DNA of 64,000 nt. Origin: Streptomyces sp. NBC_01431 (lineage in GTDB: Bacteria > Actinomycetota > Actinomycetes > Streptomycetales > Streptomycetaceae). The notes under the pieces are model-generated. The model was given only the letters and a program-made list of their open reading frames with translations, had not been told where the DNA came from and searched no databases. The stretch spans positions 3,596,001 through 3,660,000 of the forward strand of contig NZ_CP109496.1 of the NCBI RefSeq assembly GCF_036231355.1. Reading direction: 5' to 3'. How positions within the stretch are numbered: position 1 is the stretch's first letter; every line of letters begins with the position of its first letter. The translations under genes were made by a program, and so were the position numbers. Of this stretch, positions 1 to 8,372 are shown one piece after another.

Positions 1-1
1 C

Positions 2-712
2 CAGTCGATGCGCCTGATCGCGCTGTACGTGAACGGGGAGCGCCGGGTCCTGGAGGAGTCGGCGGCGATCCTGTCCCGCGCCAATCAGGCCCTCGCGACC
101 CTGGAGCGCTACAAGCTCCGCCTGGACGAGGTGGCGGGCACGCTGTCCGCGCTTGAGATCGAGGACCTGGTGACGGTCCGGGACGTCACGGCGGTGGCCC
201 AGCGTCTTGAGATGGTGCGCCGCATCGCGACGGAGATCGCGGAGTACGTGGTCGAGCTGGGCACGGACGGGCGGCTGCTCTCCCTCCAGCTGGACGAGCT
301 GATCGCGGGTGTCGAGCCCGAGCGCGAGCTGGTGGTGCGGGACTACGTGCCCGAGCCCACCGCCAAGCGGTCGCGCACGGTGGACGAGGCGCTGCGCGAA
401 CTCAACGACCTCACACATGCCGAGCTCCTCGAACTGCCCATAGTGGCAAGGGCGTTGGGCTACAGCGGTTCGCCCGAGACGCTGGACTCGGCGGTGTCGC
501 CGCGCGGCTACCGCCTCCTCGCGAAGGTGCCGCGGCTGCCGGGCGCGATCATCGAGCGCCTGGTCGAGCACTTCGGCGGCCTCCAGAAGCTGCTCGCCGC
601 CTCGGTGGACGACCTCCAGACCGTCGACGGCGTCGGCGAGGCGCGAGCGCGGAGCGTGCGCGAGGGCCTGTCCAGGCTGGCCGAGTCCTCCATCCTGGAG
701 CGGTACGTGTAG
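2..712 (+). CDS. disA: DNA integrity scanning diadenylate cyclase DisA, C-terminal part
   Basis: The frame is open to the left edge, so the N-terminal diadenylate cyclase (DAC) domain is mostly outside the window. What remains is the end of the DAC domain (RLIALYVNGERR onward), the long helical linker, and a C-terminal helix-hairpin-helix DNA-binding region near the end (GVGEARARSVREGLSRL). DisA makes c-di-AMP and its activity falls at branched DNA. In Streptomyces it sits close to mutY, as here. The next gene is convergent, only 15 bases away. The family call is firm; nothing can be said about the catalytic residues, which are not in view. Confidence 0.93.
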   Translation, partial: QSMRLIALYVNGERRVLEESAAILSRANQALATLERYKLRLDEVAGTLSALEIEDLVTVRDVTAVAQRLEMVRRIATEIAEYVVELGTDGRLLSLQLDELIAGVEPERELVVRDYVPEPTAKRSRTVDEALRELNDLTHAELLELPIVARALGYSGSPETLDSAVSPRGYRLLAKVPRLPGAIIERLVEHFGGLQKLLAASVDDLQTVDGVGEARARSVREGLSRLAESSILERYV

Positions 713-727
713 CCGGCGCGGGCGGGG

Positions 728-1666
728 CTAGTCCTGGGCCAGGGAGAAGGACGCCCTCGCCACCGGGAGGCCGGGGAAGTGGGCCTCCAGGAGATAGGTG
801 CCGGGGGGCACTGAGCCGGCCGGCGGGGTCGCGCAGCTCGGCGCGGACTTCGTGCGGTCCCACTCCACGGTGTGGACGATCGTGTCGTCCCCCGGCACCT
901 CGAAGAACACGCTGCCGTTCCCGACCGCGCAGTCGTCCGTCGACCACACCCGGTCGTTGCCGGTGGAGGTGACCGTCACGACTGCCCCCTTCGGCCCGAG
1001 GTCCGCCTTGCAGGTGGAGGCCGAGTTGTTCTTGAGGACGACTTCGAGCCGCGGCTTCTCCACCGGTGCGTACGCCGTCTTGCTGCTGCGGAGCGTCAGC
1101 GTCAGCGACCCCGGCGCGCAGGTCGGCAGCTCGGACCCGGCCGGCACCTGACGGCCGGTGTTGCCGCCACCGCCCGAACTCCCGCTCCCGGAACCGGAGT
1201 CGGAGCCCGACGAGCCGGCACTCGCACCGCCACCACCGGAGTTGGCGCCACCCGAGCCGCCCGAACCACCCGAGCCGCCCGAACCACCCGAGCCGCCCGA
1301 ACCACCGGAACCGCCCGAGCCGCCGGAGCCGCCCGAACCGCTGGACTCGTCGCGGCCGCCGGGCGCGGTGCTGACGGCGGGTCCGGAGCCGGAGGGGCCC
1401 GGCGTGATGGAGTGCGTGGGTTGCGGGCCCTTGTCGTTGCCGCTGCTCTTGTTGCCGCTGCCACCACCGGAGGTGACGACCCACAGGACGATGATCGCGA
1501 TCAGTGCGATCAAGGACAGCGCGACTGCCCTCCGTCGCCAGTAGATGGAGGAGGGAAGCGGCCCGACCGGATTGCGCAGAGATCCCACGCACCGAACCTT
1601 ACGAGAGATCGCGGCCAACTCCCGCCCCACCCGCCGCCTCTCGTCCCAAGTTTTCCGGATCATCAT
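728..1666 (-). CDS. Membrane-anchored protein with Gly/Ser repeat stalk
   Basis: About 312 residues. A short basic N-terminus (to about residue 60) is followed by one hydrophobic segment (AVALSLIALIAIIVLWVV), a stalk dominated by repeated GGS triplets, and a C-terminal beta-rich domain of about 130 residues with conserved-looking cysteines (LPTCAP, STCKAD, DDCAVG, SCATPP). This predicts a cytoplasmic N-terminus, one membrane span and an exported domain held on a flexible linker. I do not recognise the domain with certainty; it resembles BsuPI-like or other small secreted beta-sandwich domains. The start chosen is the first of two adjacent ATGs at 1664-1666; upstream in-frame sequence is the shadow of the divergent PAP2 gene. 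Confidence 0.75.
   Translation of the reverse strand: MMIRKTWDERRRVGRELAAISRKVRCVGSLRNPVGPLPSSIYWRRRAVALSLIALIAIIVLWVVTSGGGSGNKSSGNDKGPQPTHSITPGPSGSGPAVSTAPGGRDESSGSGGSGGSGGSGGSGGSGGSGGSGGSGGSGGANSGGGGASAGSSGSDSGSGSGSSGGGGNTGRQVPAGSELPTCAPGSLTLTLRSSKTAYAPVEKPRLEVVLKNNSASTCKADLGPKGAVVTVTSTGNDRVWSTDDCAVGNGSVFFEVPGDDTIVHTVEWDRTKSAPSCATPPAGSVPPGTYLLEAHFPGLPVARASFSLAQD
1245..1345. repeat. GGS-coding tandem repeat inside the membrane-anchored protein
   Basis: Nine- and eighteen-base units alternating GAGCCGCCC and GAACCACCC on the plus strand encode the Gly-Gly-Ser stalk of the minus-strand gene. The alternation of synonymous codons suggests growth by duplication of an 18-base unit. Copy number is likely to vary between strains. 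Confidence 0.85.
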
Positions 1667-1750
1667 CACGGAGGGCGGCGGTCGGGGGCGGGGCGGCGGC
1701 CCCGGTCGCCCGCGATGAGCTCGCACCGATGATTCATACTGTCCGTCACC

Positions 1751-2377
1751 ATGGATAGTGAGCTCTACCGCAACATCACCGACTTCGCCCACGACATGCC
1801 GTCGTGGGTGCAGCACATCGTCGAGGTCTGGACGGAGTACGGCCTGCTCCTGTTCGGCGTGCTGTTCGTCGTCGCCTGGTGGCGGGCCCGGCGCCGCGAC
1901 ACGACGTCCCTCGCGCTCGCCCTGCTCGCCCCGCTGGCGACGGCGGCCGCCTACGTGTGCAGCGAGGTGCTCAAGTCGGTGATCGACGAGGAACGGCCCT
2001 GCCGCGCCGTGGCGGGGGCGGCGACCTCGCTGATCGCCTGCCCGGTCAACGGCGACTGGTCGTTCCCGTCCAACCACGCCACCATCGCGGGCGCCGCCGC
2101 CCTCGCGCTGGCGCTCGCCTGGTCCCGGATCTGGCTGCTCACCGTGCCGATGGCGCTGGCGATGGCCTTCTCACGGGTGTTCGTCGGGGTGCACTACCCC
2201 CACGACGTGGCGGTCGGCCTGGCGCTCGGCGTGGTCGTCGCGCTGCTGGTCGTCAAGGTGGGCACCCGGCCCGCGCTGGCGCTGGCGGAGTCGATGCGTA
2301 CGAGCGACATCTCGGCCGTCGCCGGGTTCGCCGGACCCGGCGCGCGCCAGCACGCCCGGCAGCACGCGCGCCGCTGA
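1751..2377 (+). CDS. PAP2-family phosphatase (membrane lipid phosphatase)
   Basis: 208 residues with about five hydrophobic segments. The three PAP2 signature motifs are present: K75-x6-R82-P83 (KSVIDEERP), P106-S-N-H109 (SFPSNH) and S141-R142-x5-H148-x3-D152 (SRVFVGVHYPHD). These supply the two catalytic histidines and phosphate-binding residues. Family members hydrolyse phosphatidate or undecaprenyl pyrophosphate at the membrane; recycling of the undecaprenyl carrier is the most likely role in a Streptomyces, but the substrate cannot be read from sequence. The C-terminal 35 residues are hydrophilic with a repeat of ARQHARQHARR. It starts 84 bases from the divergent membrane-anchored protein. 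Confidence 0.9.
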   Translation: MDSELYRNITDFAHDMPSWVQHIVEVWTEYGLLLFGVLFVVAWWRARRRDTTSLALALLAPLATAAAYVCSEVLKSVIDEERPCRAVAGAATSLIACPVNGDWSFPSNHATIAGAAALALALAWSRIWLLTVPMALAMAFSRVFVGVHYPHDVAVGLALGVVVALLVVKVGTRPALALAESMRTSDISAVAGFAGPGARQHARQHARR

Positions 2378-2429
2378 GCCCCCTCGTGCTCCCCCTTCGG
2401 GCGCCGAACGTGCCAGGATCGGATCTGCG

Positions 2430-3353
2430 ATGAAGATTCTGCCGACGATGCCCACCGTGTCCACGAACGCGACGACCGAGCCCGCCGTCCTCCACGAATC
2501 CGTCATCGGCTGGTTCGGCGAGCACGCCCGCGACCTGCCCTGGCGGCGCCCCGAGGCAGGCGCCTGGGGCGTGATGGTCAGCGAGTTCATGCTCCAGCAG
2601 ACCCCGGTCAACCGGGTGCTGCCGGTGTACGAGCAGTGGCTGGCGCGCTGGCCGCGCCCCGCCGACCTGGCCGCCGAGGCGCCCGGCGAGGCGGTGCGCG
2701 CCTGGGGCCGGCTCGGCTATCCGCGCCGCGCGCTGCGGCTGCACGGCGCGGCTCTCGCCATAACGGAGCGGCACGGCGGCGACGTACCGGCCAATCACGG
2801 TCAGCTGCTCGCGCTGCCGGGCATCGGCGAGTACACGGCGGCCGCGGTCGCCTCGTTCGCGTACGGGCAGCGCCACGCGGTCCTCGACACCAACGTCCGC
2901 CGGGTCTTCGCGCGCGCCGTCACCGGGGTGCAGTACCCGCCGACCGCCACCACCGCGGCCGAGCGGCACCTGGCCCGCGCGCTGCTGCCCGAGGACGAGG
3001 CCACGGCGGCCCGCTGGGCGGCGGCCTCCATGGAGCTCGGCGCGCTGGTCTGCACGGCGAAGAACGAGACGTGCGCACGCTGCCCGATCGCCGCGCAGTG
3101 CGCCTGGCGGCTGGCCGGGAAGCCCGCCCACCAGGGCCCGGCGCGGCGCGGGCAGACGTACGCGGGCACCGACCGGCAGGTGCGCGGCCGGTTGCTCGCG
3201 GTGCTGCGCGAGGCCACCGACCCCGTACCGCAGTCGGCGCTCGACGCGGTGTGGCACGAGCCGGTGCAGCGCGCCAGGGCGCTCGACACCCTCGTCGCGG
3301 ACGGTCTCGTGGAGCCCCTCGACGGCGGTTACTACCGGCTGCCGCACTCCTGA
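2430..3353 (+). CDS. mutY: A/G-specific adenine DNA glycosylase MutY
   Basis: 307 residues. Removes adenine mispaired with 8-oxoguanine in base excision repair. Visible features are the catalytic glutamate E52 in VSEFMLQQT, the helix-hairpin-helix LPGIGEYTAAA (129-139), the conserved aspartate D153 in VLDTNV, and a 4Fe-4S cluster motif C208-x6-C215-x2-C218-x5-C224. The C-terminal NUDIX-like 8-oxoG recognition domain found in E. coli MutY is reduced here to about 70 residues, as is usual in actinobacteria. ATG at 2430 is used; an internal ATG seven codons later is an alternative start. Close to disA, consistent with a genome-maintenance neighbourhood. Confidence 0.95.
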   Translation: MKILPTMPTVSTNATTEPAVLHESVIGWFGEHARDLPWRRPEAGAWGVMVSEFMLQQTPVNRVLPVYEQWLARWPRPADLAAEAPGEAVRAWGRLGYPRRALRLHGAALAITERHGGDVPANHGQLLALPGIGEYTAAAVASFAYGQRHAVLDTNVRRVFARAVTGVQYPPTATTAAERHLARALLPEDEATAARWAAASMELGALVCTAKNETCARCPIAAQCAWRLAGKPAHQGPARRGQTYAGTDRQVRGRLLAVLREATDPVPQSALDAVWHEPVQRARALDTLVADGLVEPLDGGYYRLPHS

Positions 3354-3570
3354 ACCCGGCGTGTCCGAGTGTGCCCGTTACGCCCGGAACAGCGGCGTTA
3401 CCCCTGGAAAACGGCGGTAAACCTCGGCTGTTACACAACCGATGGCTCTCCGTGCGTCGGCCGACGGCTCCTCCGCACAGCCCCGTGACAAGCGCTCCGT
3501 AGGTTCATTCACGTAAGCGACCAGCAGGACGAGCGGGACCAGCTCGCGGGGATGACGGAGGCGGTTGGGT
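3354..3570 (+). promoter_or_regulatory. sigE upstream region with tandem direct repeats (candidate CseB site)
   Basis: The 217 bases before sigE carry two adjacent direct repeats: CGTTACGCCCGGAACAGCGG at 3376-3395 and CGTTACCCCTGGAAAACGGC from 3396. The CGTTAC cores are 20 bases apart, about two helical turns, which is the arrangement OmpR-family regulators bind. In S. coelicolor the sigE promoter is activated by CseB, an OmpR-family regulator encoded just downstream here. The identification as a CseB site is inference. No unambiguous -10/-35 pair was picked out. Confidence 0.5.
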
Positions 3571-4128
3571 ATGGCGCAGGGCGAGGTGCTTGAGTTCGAG
3601 GAGTACGTACGCACCCGGCAGGACGCGCTTCTTCGGAGTGCCCGGCGGCTCGTTCCGGACCCGGTGGACGCACAGGACCTGCTCCAGACCGCGCTGGCCC
3701 GCACCTACGGCCGCTGGGACGGCATCGCCGACAAGACGCTCGCCGACGCCTACCTGCGCCGGGTCATGATCAACACCCGGACCGAGTGGTGGCGGGCCCG
3801 CAAGCTCGAAGAGGTTCCGACCGAGCAGCTGCCCGACGCCCGCGTCGAGGACGGCTCCGAGCAGCGCGCCGACCGCGCCCTGCTGATGGACGTCCTCAAG
3901 GTGCTCGCCCCCAAGCAGCGCAGCGTCGTCGTGCTGCGGCACTGGGAGCAGATGAGCACCGAGGAGACCGCGGCGGCGCTCGGCATGTCGGCCGGCACCG
4001 TCAAGAGCACGCTGCACCGCGCGCTGGCCCGGCTCCGCCAGGAGCTGGAGAGCCGCGAGCTCGATTTCCGTGCCCTGGAGCACGGCACCGTGCGCGAGGT
4101 AAAGGGGCGGGAGCGGTGCGCGGCCTGA
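3571..4128 (+). CDS. sigE: ECF sigma factor SigE (cell-envelope stress)
   Basis: 185 residues. Region 2 (FEEYVRTRQDALLRSARRLV through YLRRVMINTRTEWWR) and region 4 (LAPKQRSVVVLRHWEQMSTEETAAALGMSAGTVKSTLHRAL) are both present, with no N-terminal sigma 1.1 or region 3, so this is an ECF factor. Sequence and context match S. coelicolor SigE (SCO3356), which directs the response to lysozyme and peptidoglycan-targeting antibiotics. The start is ATG 3571, ten bases after GGAGG; the TTG at 3565 lies too close to that ribosome site. It overlaps cseA by 13 bases, implying translational coupling. No anti-sigma gene is adjacent: control is through CseBC instead. Confidence 0.95.
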   Translation: MAQGEVLEFEEYVRTRQDALLRSARRLVPDPVDAQDLLQTALARTYGRWDGIADKTLADAYLRRVMINTRTEWWRARKLEEVPTEQLPDARVEDGSEQRADRALLMDVLKVLAPKQRSVVVLRHWEQMSTEETAAALGMSAGTVKSTLHRALARLRQELESRELDFRALEHGTVREVKGRERCAA

Positions 4129-4769
4129 ACAGGGGCAACGGGGGCGCTCTGACGGCGGGGACCACGGCACTGGCCGGGCTCTCCGCCCTTGGGCTGCTCA
4201 TGGCCGGGTGCTCCACGGGCGGCACCGGCACCCGCGACGAGGGAGCGGCTCCGCGCAGCGACAAGACGGCCCACGCCACGCCGTCGCCCAGCGCGTCGAG
4301 CCCGGCCCCGTTCGCCAAGGTCGACCCGGTACGGCTGCTCAAGGACGATCCGAAGGTCAGCGCCCAGGTCAAGGCCGGCCTCAAGCCCTGCACCAAGGAC
4401 GAGTACCCGGTCGACGTGACGTACGGGCACCTGACCGGCGCGAGCGGCCAGGACGTGATCGTGAACGTCATGAACTGCTCCGACGCCGTCGGCCTCGGCT
4501 CGTACGTCTACCACTCCTCGGGAGCCTCGTACAGCAACGTCTTCACCGCGGAGGAAGCTCCGGTCTACGCCGAGATCGACCGGGGCGAGCTGGTGGTGAC
4601 CCGGCAGATGTACGCACCGGGCGACAAGCCGGCCTTCGCGTCCAGCGAGATCGTCACCACCTACCGCTGGTCGGGCACCAAGTTCGCCCAGCAGGACGAG
4701 GTGGAGAACGACTACAGCAAGGCGGCCGGCGGCAACGAGACCATGGCGCCGGTGCCCGCCTCGCCCTGA
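4116..4769 (+). CDS. cseA: Lipoprotein CseA, negative modulator of the SigE system
   Basis: 217 residues. GTG start inside the end of sigE, preceded by GGGGCGGGAG. The N-terminus is a lipoprotein signal with lipobox LMAG-C32, followed by a Ser/Thr/Pro/Ala-rich linker and a globular domain (from about residue 65) with two cysteines. In S. coelicolor CseA (SCO3357) is an extracytoplasmic lipoprotein whose loss raises sigE expression, so it is thought to tune the signal reaching CseC. Membership in the sigE-cseABC operon is clear from order and overlap. Confidence 0.92.
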   Translation: MRGLNRGNGGALTAGTTALAGLSALGLLMAGCSTGGTGTRDEGAAPRSDKTAHATPSPSASSPAPFAKVDPVRLLKDDPKVSAQVKAGLKPCTKDEYPVDVTYGHLTGASGQDVIVNVMNCSDAVGLGSYVYHSSGASYSNVFTAEEAPVYAEIDRGELVVTRQMYAPGDKPAFASSEIVTTYRWSGTKFAQQDEVENDYSKAAGGNETMAPVPASP

Positions 4770-4890
4770 CCGTGCAGCGGGGGCGGCCACCGTCGGTACG
4801 GTCATGCCGCAGACTGGTTACCGCGCCCGGATCCACCGCACGACCGCCGGGCGCCGGAAACGACCACCGGAGAACTGAGAGAGCAGCGCG

Positions 4891-5592
4891 ATGGCCGAGA
4901 CCCATGTTCTGTTCGTCGAGGACGACGACGTCATCCGTGAAGCCACCCAGCTGGCCCTTGAGCGGGACGGCTTCACCGTGACGGCCATGCCCGACGGGCT
5001 CTCCGGCCTGGAGGCGTTCCGCGCCGACCGGCCGGACATCGCGCTGCTCGACGTGATGCTGCCGGGCCTGGACGGCGTGAGCCTGTGCCGCCGGATCCGC
5101 GACGAGTCGACCGTGCCTGTGATCATGCTGTCCGCGCGCGCCGACTCCATCGACGTCGTCCTCGGCCTGGAGGCCGGGGCGGACGACTACGTCACCAAGC
5201 CCTTCGACGGCGCCGTCCTGGTCGCCCGGATCCGCGCCGTGCTGCGCCGCTTCGGCCACGCGGGCGGGCCCGGCGCCGTCGAGACGCCCGAGGAGGCGCC
5301 CGAGCGCGGGGTGCTCGCCTTCGGCGACATCGAGATCGACACCGAGGGCATGGAGGTCCGCAAGCGCGGCGAGACCGTCGGCTTGACCCCGACCGAGATG
5401 CGGCTGCTGCTGGAGTTCTCCACGGCGCCCGGCACCGTCCTGTCCCGCGACAAGCTCCTGGAGCGGGTCTGGGACTACGGCTGGGGCGGCGACACCCGGG
5501 TGGTGGACGTGCACGTCCAGCGGCTGCGCACCAAGATCGGGCAGGACCGGATCGAGACCGTCCGTGGCTTCGGCTACAAGTTGAAGGCGTGA
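4891..5592 (+). CDS. cseB: OmpR-family response regulator CseB
   Basis: 233 residues. Receiver domain with acidic cluster EDDD (10-13), phosphorylated aspartate D54 in ALLDVMLPG and conserved lysine in VTKPFD; C-terminal winged-helix DNA-binding domain from about 140 ending in VRGFGYKLKA. CseB is phosphorylated by CseC and activates the sigE promoter in S. coelicolor. It lies 121 bases after cseA; that gap shows no terminator hairpin, so readthrough transcription from sigE is likely. Confidence 0.95.
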   Translation: MAETHVLFVEDDDVIREATQLALERDGFTVTAMPDGLSGLEAFRADRPDIALLDVMLPGLDGVSLCRRIRDESTVPVIMLSARADSIDVVLGLEAGADDYVTKPFDGAVLVARIRAVLRRFGHAGGPGAVETPEEAPERGVLAFGDIEIDTEGMEVRKRGETVGLTPTEMRLLLEFSTAPGTVLSRDKLLERVWDYGWGGDTRVVDVHVQRLRTKIGQDRIETVRGFGYKLKA

Positions 5593-5599
5593 CGCGCCG

Positions 5600-5716
5600 A
5601 TGAGGCGCTTCGCCCCGCGCACCGGCATCCGGCGGCTCCGTCCCCCGGGGGCCCACCCCCGGACCCCCGGCCACGCCCCCCGCCCGGCCCGGCCCGAACA
5701 GGAGCACGTCGCATGA
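5600..5716 (+). CDS. Possible 38-codon leader ORF copying the cseC start
   Basis: Begins seven bases after the cseB stop with ATG and ends in TGA overlapping the cseC ATG (ATGA at 5713-5716). Its first residues MRRFAPRTGIR match the CseC start MRRFALRTGIR; 30 of 33 bases are identical (5600-5632 against 5713-5745) and the three differences are all C/T. After that it becomes a Pro/Arg/Gly-rich stretch (RPPGAHPRTPGHAPRPARPE). It looks like the ancestral cseC start left behind by a 113-base insertion or duplication. Whether it is translated is unknown; its ribosome site (GAAGG) is weak. If translated it would couple cseB to cseC. Confidence 0.4.
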   Translation: MRRFAPRTGIRRLRPPGAHPRTPGHAPRPARPEQEHVA

Positions 5717-5745
5717 GGCGCTTCGCCTTGCGCACCGGCATCCGG
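5600..5745 (+). repeat. 33-bp imperfect direct repeat flanking the cseB-cseC gap
   Basis: Copies at 5600-5632 and 5713-5745, 113 bases apart, 30/33 identical. The intervening 80 bases are very GC-rich with short complementary runs (CCCCCGGGGGCCC, CCCCCGGACCCCCGG) that can fold. Confidence 0.85.
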
Positions 5746-7038
5746 TGGAAGATCAGCATCGCGATCACGGCGGTCGGCGCGCTCACCGTGATGGCGCTGA
5801 GCCTCGTCGTGCACAACGCGGCGCGCGTCTCGATGCTCGACAACGCCCGCGAAGTGCAGGTCGAGCGGCTCAACTTCGCGCAGAACTACTACGAGACCAG
5901 CAACAAGCGGGTCCGCTTCGGCACCAAGCTCAACGATCCCGCCCTGCCGCCCGAGCTGAAGGCCAAGGCCCTCCAGGGGCGCAAGGTCTCCTCCGTGCAG
6001 GACCACGACAGCGGCTCGCCCGACATCTGGGCCGCCGTGCCCGTGGGCAACGGCGACGTCCTGTCGCTGCACTCCAGCTTCACCGACCGCAGCTCCAGCG
6101 TGATAGCCGACCTCGACCGTGCCCTGGTCATCGGCTCGGTCGCGGTCGTCTTCGGCGGCTGCGCGCTCGGCATCCTCATCGGCGGCCAGATCTCGCGCCG
6201 GCTGCGCAAGGCGGCCGACGCCGCGGGCAAGGTCGCCGAGGGCAACACGGAGGTACGGGTACGGGACGCCATCGGAGGCTTCGTACGCGACGAGACCGAC
6301 GAGCTCGCCCGCGCCGTCGACGCGCTCACCGACGCGCTCCAGGAGCGCATCGAGGCCGAACGCCGGGTCACCGCGGACATCGCGCACGAGCTGCGCACCC
6401 CGGTCACCGGTCTGCTCACCGCCGCCGAACTGCTGCCGCCCGGCCGCCCCACCGAGCTGGTGCGCAACCGGGCGCAGGCCATGCGCACCCTGGTCGAGGA
6501 CGTGCTTGAGGTGGCCCGGCTCGACAGCGCGTCCGAGCGGGCCGAGCTCCAGGAGATCGCGCTGGGCGAGTTCGTCACCCGGCGCATCGCCGTGTTCGAC
6601 CCCGAGGTGAAGGTGCGGGTCGTCCACGAGTCCTCGGTCAGCACCGACCCGCGCCGCCTGGAACGCATTGTGGGCAACCTGCTCGGCAATGCCGCCAAGC
6701 ACGGCAAGGGACCGGTGGAGGTGACCGTCGAGGGCCGGGTCGTACGGATCCGCGACCACGGCCCCGGCTTCCCCGAGGCGCTGTTGCGCGACGGGCCGAG
6801 CCGGTTCCGCACCGGGTCGAGCGACCGGGCGGGCAACGGCCACGGCCTGGGACTGACGATCGCCGCGGGTCAGGCCAAGGTGCTCGGCGCCCGGCTCACC
6901 TTCCGCAACGCCGCGCCGGAGGGCACGTCCGGCGCCGCGGGCACCGGCGGGGCGATCGCCGTGCTCTGGCTGCCCGAACACGCCCCGACGAACACGGGCA
7001 GCTTCCCGGCCCAGCCGCCGGGCGGGCAGGCGCGGTAG
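5713..7038 (+). CDS. cseC: Sensor histidine kinase CseC
   Basis: 441 residues. First membrane span at about 14-33 (ISIAITAVGALTVMALSLVV), an extracytoplasmic sensor of about 100 residues, second span about 138-160, HAMP to about 215, then HisKA with phosphorylated H225 in ADIAHELRTP, and HATPase motifs: N box VGNLLGNAAKHG, G1 DHGPGF and G2 GHGLGL. CseC senses envelope damage and phosphorylates CseB. The start follows GGAGCACG weakly; the ATG overlaps the stop of the upstream leader ORF. In relatives cseC appears to begin directly after cseB, so the 120-base gap here is unusual. Confidence 0.94.
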   Translation: MRRFALRTGIRWKISIAITAVGALTVMALSLVVHNAARVSMLDNAREVQVERLNFAQNYYETSNKRVRFGTKLNDPALPPELKAKALQGRKVSSVQDHDSGSPDIWAAVPVGNGDVLSLHSSFTDRSSSVIADLDRALVIGSVAVVFGGCALGILIGGQISRRLRKAADAAGKVAEGNTEVRVRDAIGGFVRDETDELARAVDALTDALQERIEAERRVTADIAHELRTPVTGLLTAAELLPPGRPTELVRNRAQAMRTLVEDVLEVARLDSASERAELQEIALGEFVTRRIAVFDPEVKVRVVHESSVSTDPRRLERIVGNLLGNAAKHGKGPVEVTVEGRVVRIRDHGPGFPEALLRDGPSRFRTGSSDRAGNGHGLGLTIAAGQAKVLGARLTFRNAAPEGTSGAAGTGGAIAVLWLPEHAPTNTGSFPAQPPGGQAR

Positions 7039-7117
7039 GGGGCGGCAGGGCGACCCGCCCCGCGCTCATCGAAAATCGGGAAGGCGCCAACGGCCCTCAG
7101 CGACAAGACTGTTGACC

Positions 7118-8350
7118 ATGCATGCGGGCGAGCACACTTCCCCCCTCCTTCCCGAACCGGCGCCGGTCCGCCGGAAGGAGACCGAACTCCCCTCCCCCGA
7201 CGACGAGTTGGCGCCCCCCGAGGCCGAGCGGCGGGCCACCTGGTTCGAGTTGTTCTGCGACCTCGTCTTCGTCGCGGCGGTCGGGCAGATCACCCACCGC
7301 ATCAGCTCCGGACCCACCCTCGGCTCGGTCGCCGCGGCGTCCGCGCTGTTCGTGCCCCTGTGGTGGACCTGGGTGCTGTACGCGGTCCGGGCCAACCGCG
7401 CGGACCGGGACGTCACCTCGCACCGCCTTGTCACCATGGCCGGCCTCGCGGCGGTGTGCGGGCTTGGGGTGTTCGTGGGCAGCGTGGGGACCTCCCAGGG
7501 CGCGGACACCGGGTTCGCGCTGTCGTACCTGGGCGCCCGGCTCGGCGTCGCGGCGCTGTACGCCCTTGAGGCCCGCCGCGAGCGCGTACTGGTCCCGCTG
7601 CTCGCCTCGTTCGGCGCGGGATCGGCCGTCTCGGCGCTGTTCTGGGCGGGCGGCGCGCTGCTCGCCCCGGCCGGGCCGGTGCGGTACGGGAGCTGGGCGG
7701 CCGGCATGGCGGTCGATCTGGCCATTCCGCTGCTCTCGGGCCGCCGGATCGCACGGGCCCCGCACCACACGGAGCACCTGCGCGAACGCTTCGGTCTTTT
7801 CACCATCATCGTGCTCGGCGAGTCGGTGCTCGGCTTCACCAACGGCCTGGTCAAGGCCCACAGTGCCGGGTCCGCGACGGTGACGGGCGCGGCGGCGTTC
7901 GCGCTGTGCGCCTGCCTGTGGTGGTCGTACTTCAGCGCCAGCGGGACCCGGCCGGGCGCGCACGCCGAACTGGCCCGCGATCCAAGGCTGTTGCACACCT
8001 ACGTCTTCGGGCATCTGCCCGTACAGCTCGGACTCGCGGTGACCGGGGGTGCGGTGGGCACCGCCGTGGTGGGCTCGGCGAACCGGCTCACCACGGCGCT
8101 CGCGCTGTGCGTCCTGGGCGGGGTGGCGCTGTTCCTGCTGTCCACGGCGGCGGTCCGGTCGGCCTTCACGGGCGTACGGGACCCGGTGGTGCTGCTCCGC
8201 GTGGGGACCGCGCTGTTGATCGCGGCGCTGGTGCCGGTGGCGGGGTCGTTGCCGGTGGCGGTGGTGCTGGCGGTTCCGGCGGGTCTCCTCGGGGTGTCGG
8301 TGGCGGCGGAGGGGCCGAGTCACCGGCGCCGCCTGGCCGGGGCGGGCTAG
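7118..8350 (+). CDS. Low-temperature-requirement A (LtrA) family membrane protein
   Basis: About 410 residues with roughly eleven hydrophobic segments. The family hallmark ATWFELFCDLVFVAAVGQITH lies near residue 40, after a charged N-terminus, and the second half carries the typical IIVLGESVLGF motif. LtrA was named from a Listeria cold-growth mutant; its biochemical role is still unclear. ATG 7118 is used; an in-frame TTG two codons upstream is less likely. The gene is convergent with the VOC gene, 22 bases between stops. Confidence 0.85.
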   Translation: MHAGEHTSPLLPEPAPVRRKETELPSPDDELAPPEAERRATWFELFCDLVFVAAVGQITHRISSGPTLGSVAAASALFVPLWWTWVLYAVRANRADRDVTSHRLVTMAGLAAVCGLGVFVGSVGTSQGADTGFALSYLGARLGVAALYALEARRERVLVPLLASFGAGSAVSALFWAGGALLAPAGPVRYGSWAAGMAVDLAIPLLSGRRIARAPHHTEHLRERFGLFTIIVLGESVLGFTNGLVKAHSAGSATVTGAAAFALCACLWWSYFSASGTRPGAHAELARDPRLLHTYVFGHLPVQLGLAVTGGAVGTAVVGSANRLTTALALCVLGGVALFLLSTAAVRSAFTGVRDPVVLLRVGTALLIAALVPVAGSLPVAVVLAVPAGLLGVSVAAEGPSHRRRLAGAG

Positions 8351-8372
8351 CGGCCCGGCGCCCCGGGCCGCG

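Noticed and set aside
1158..1544. Pro/Glu-repeat protein on the plus strand
   Set aside because: It is the antisense of the GGS stalk of the minus-strand membrane protein.
4654..6981. Long minus-strand open frame opposite cseB-cseC
   Set aside because: No recognisable domain; a shadow of the well-supported two-component genes.
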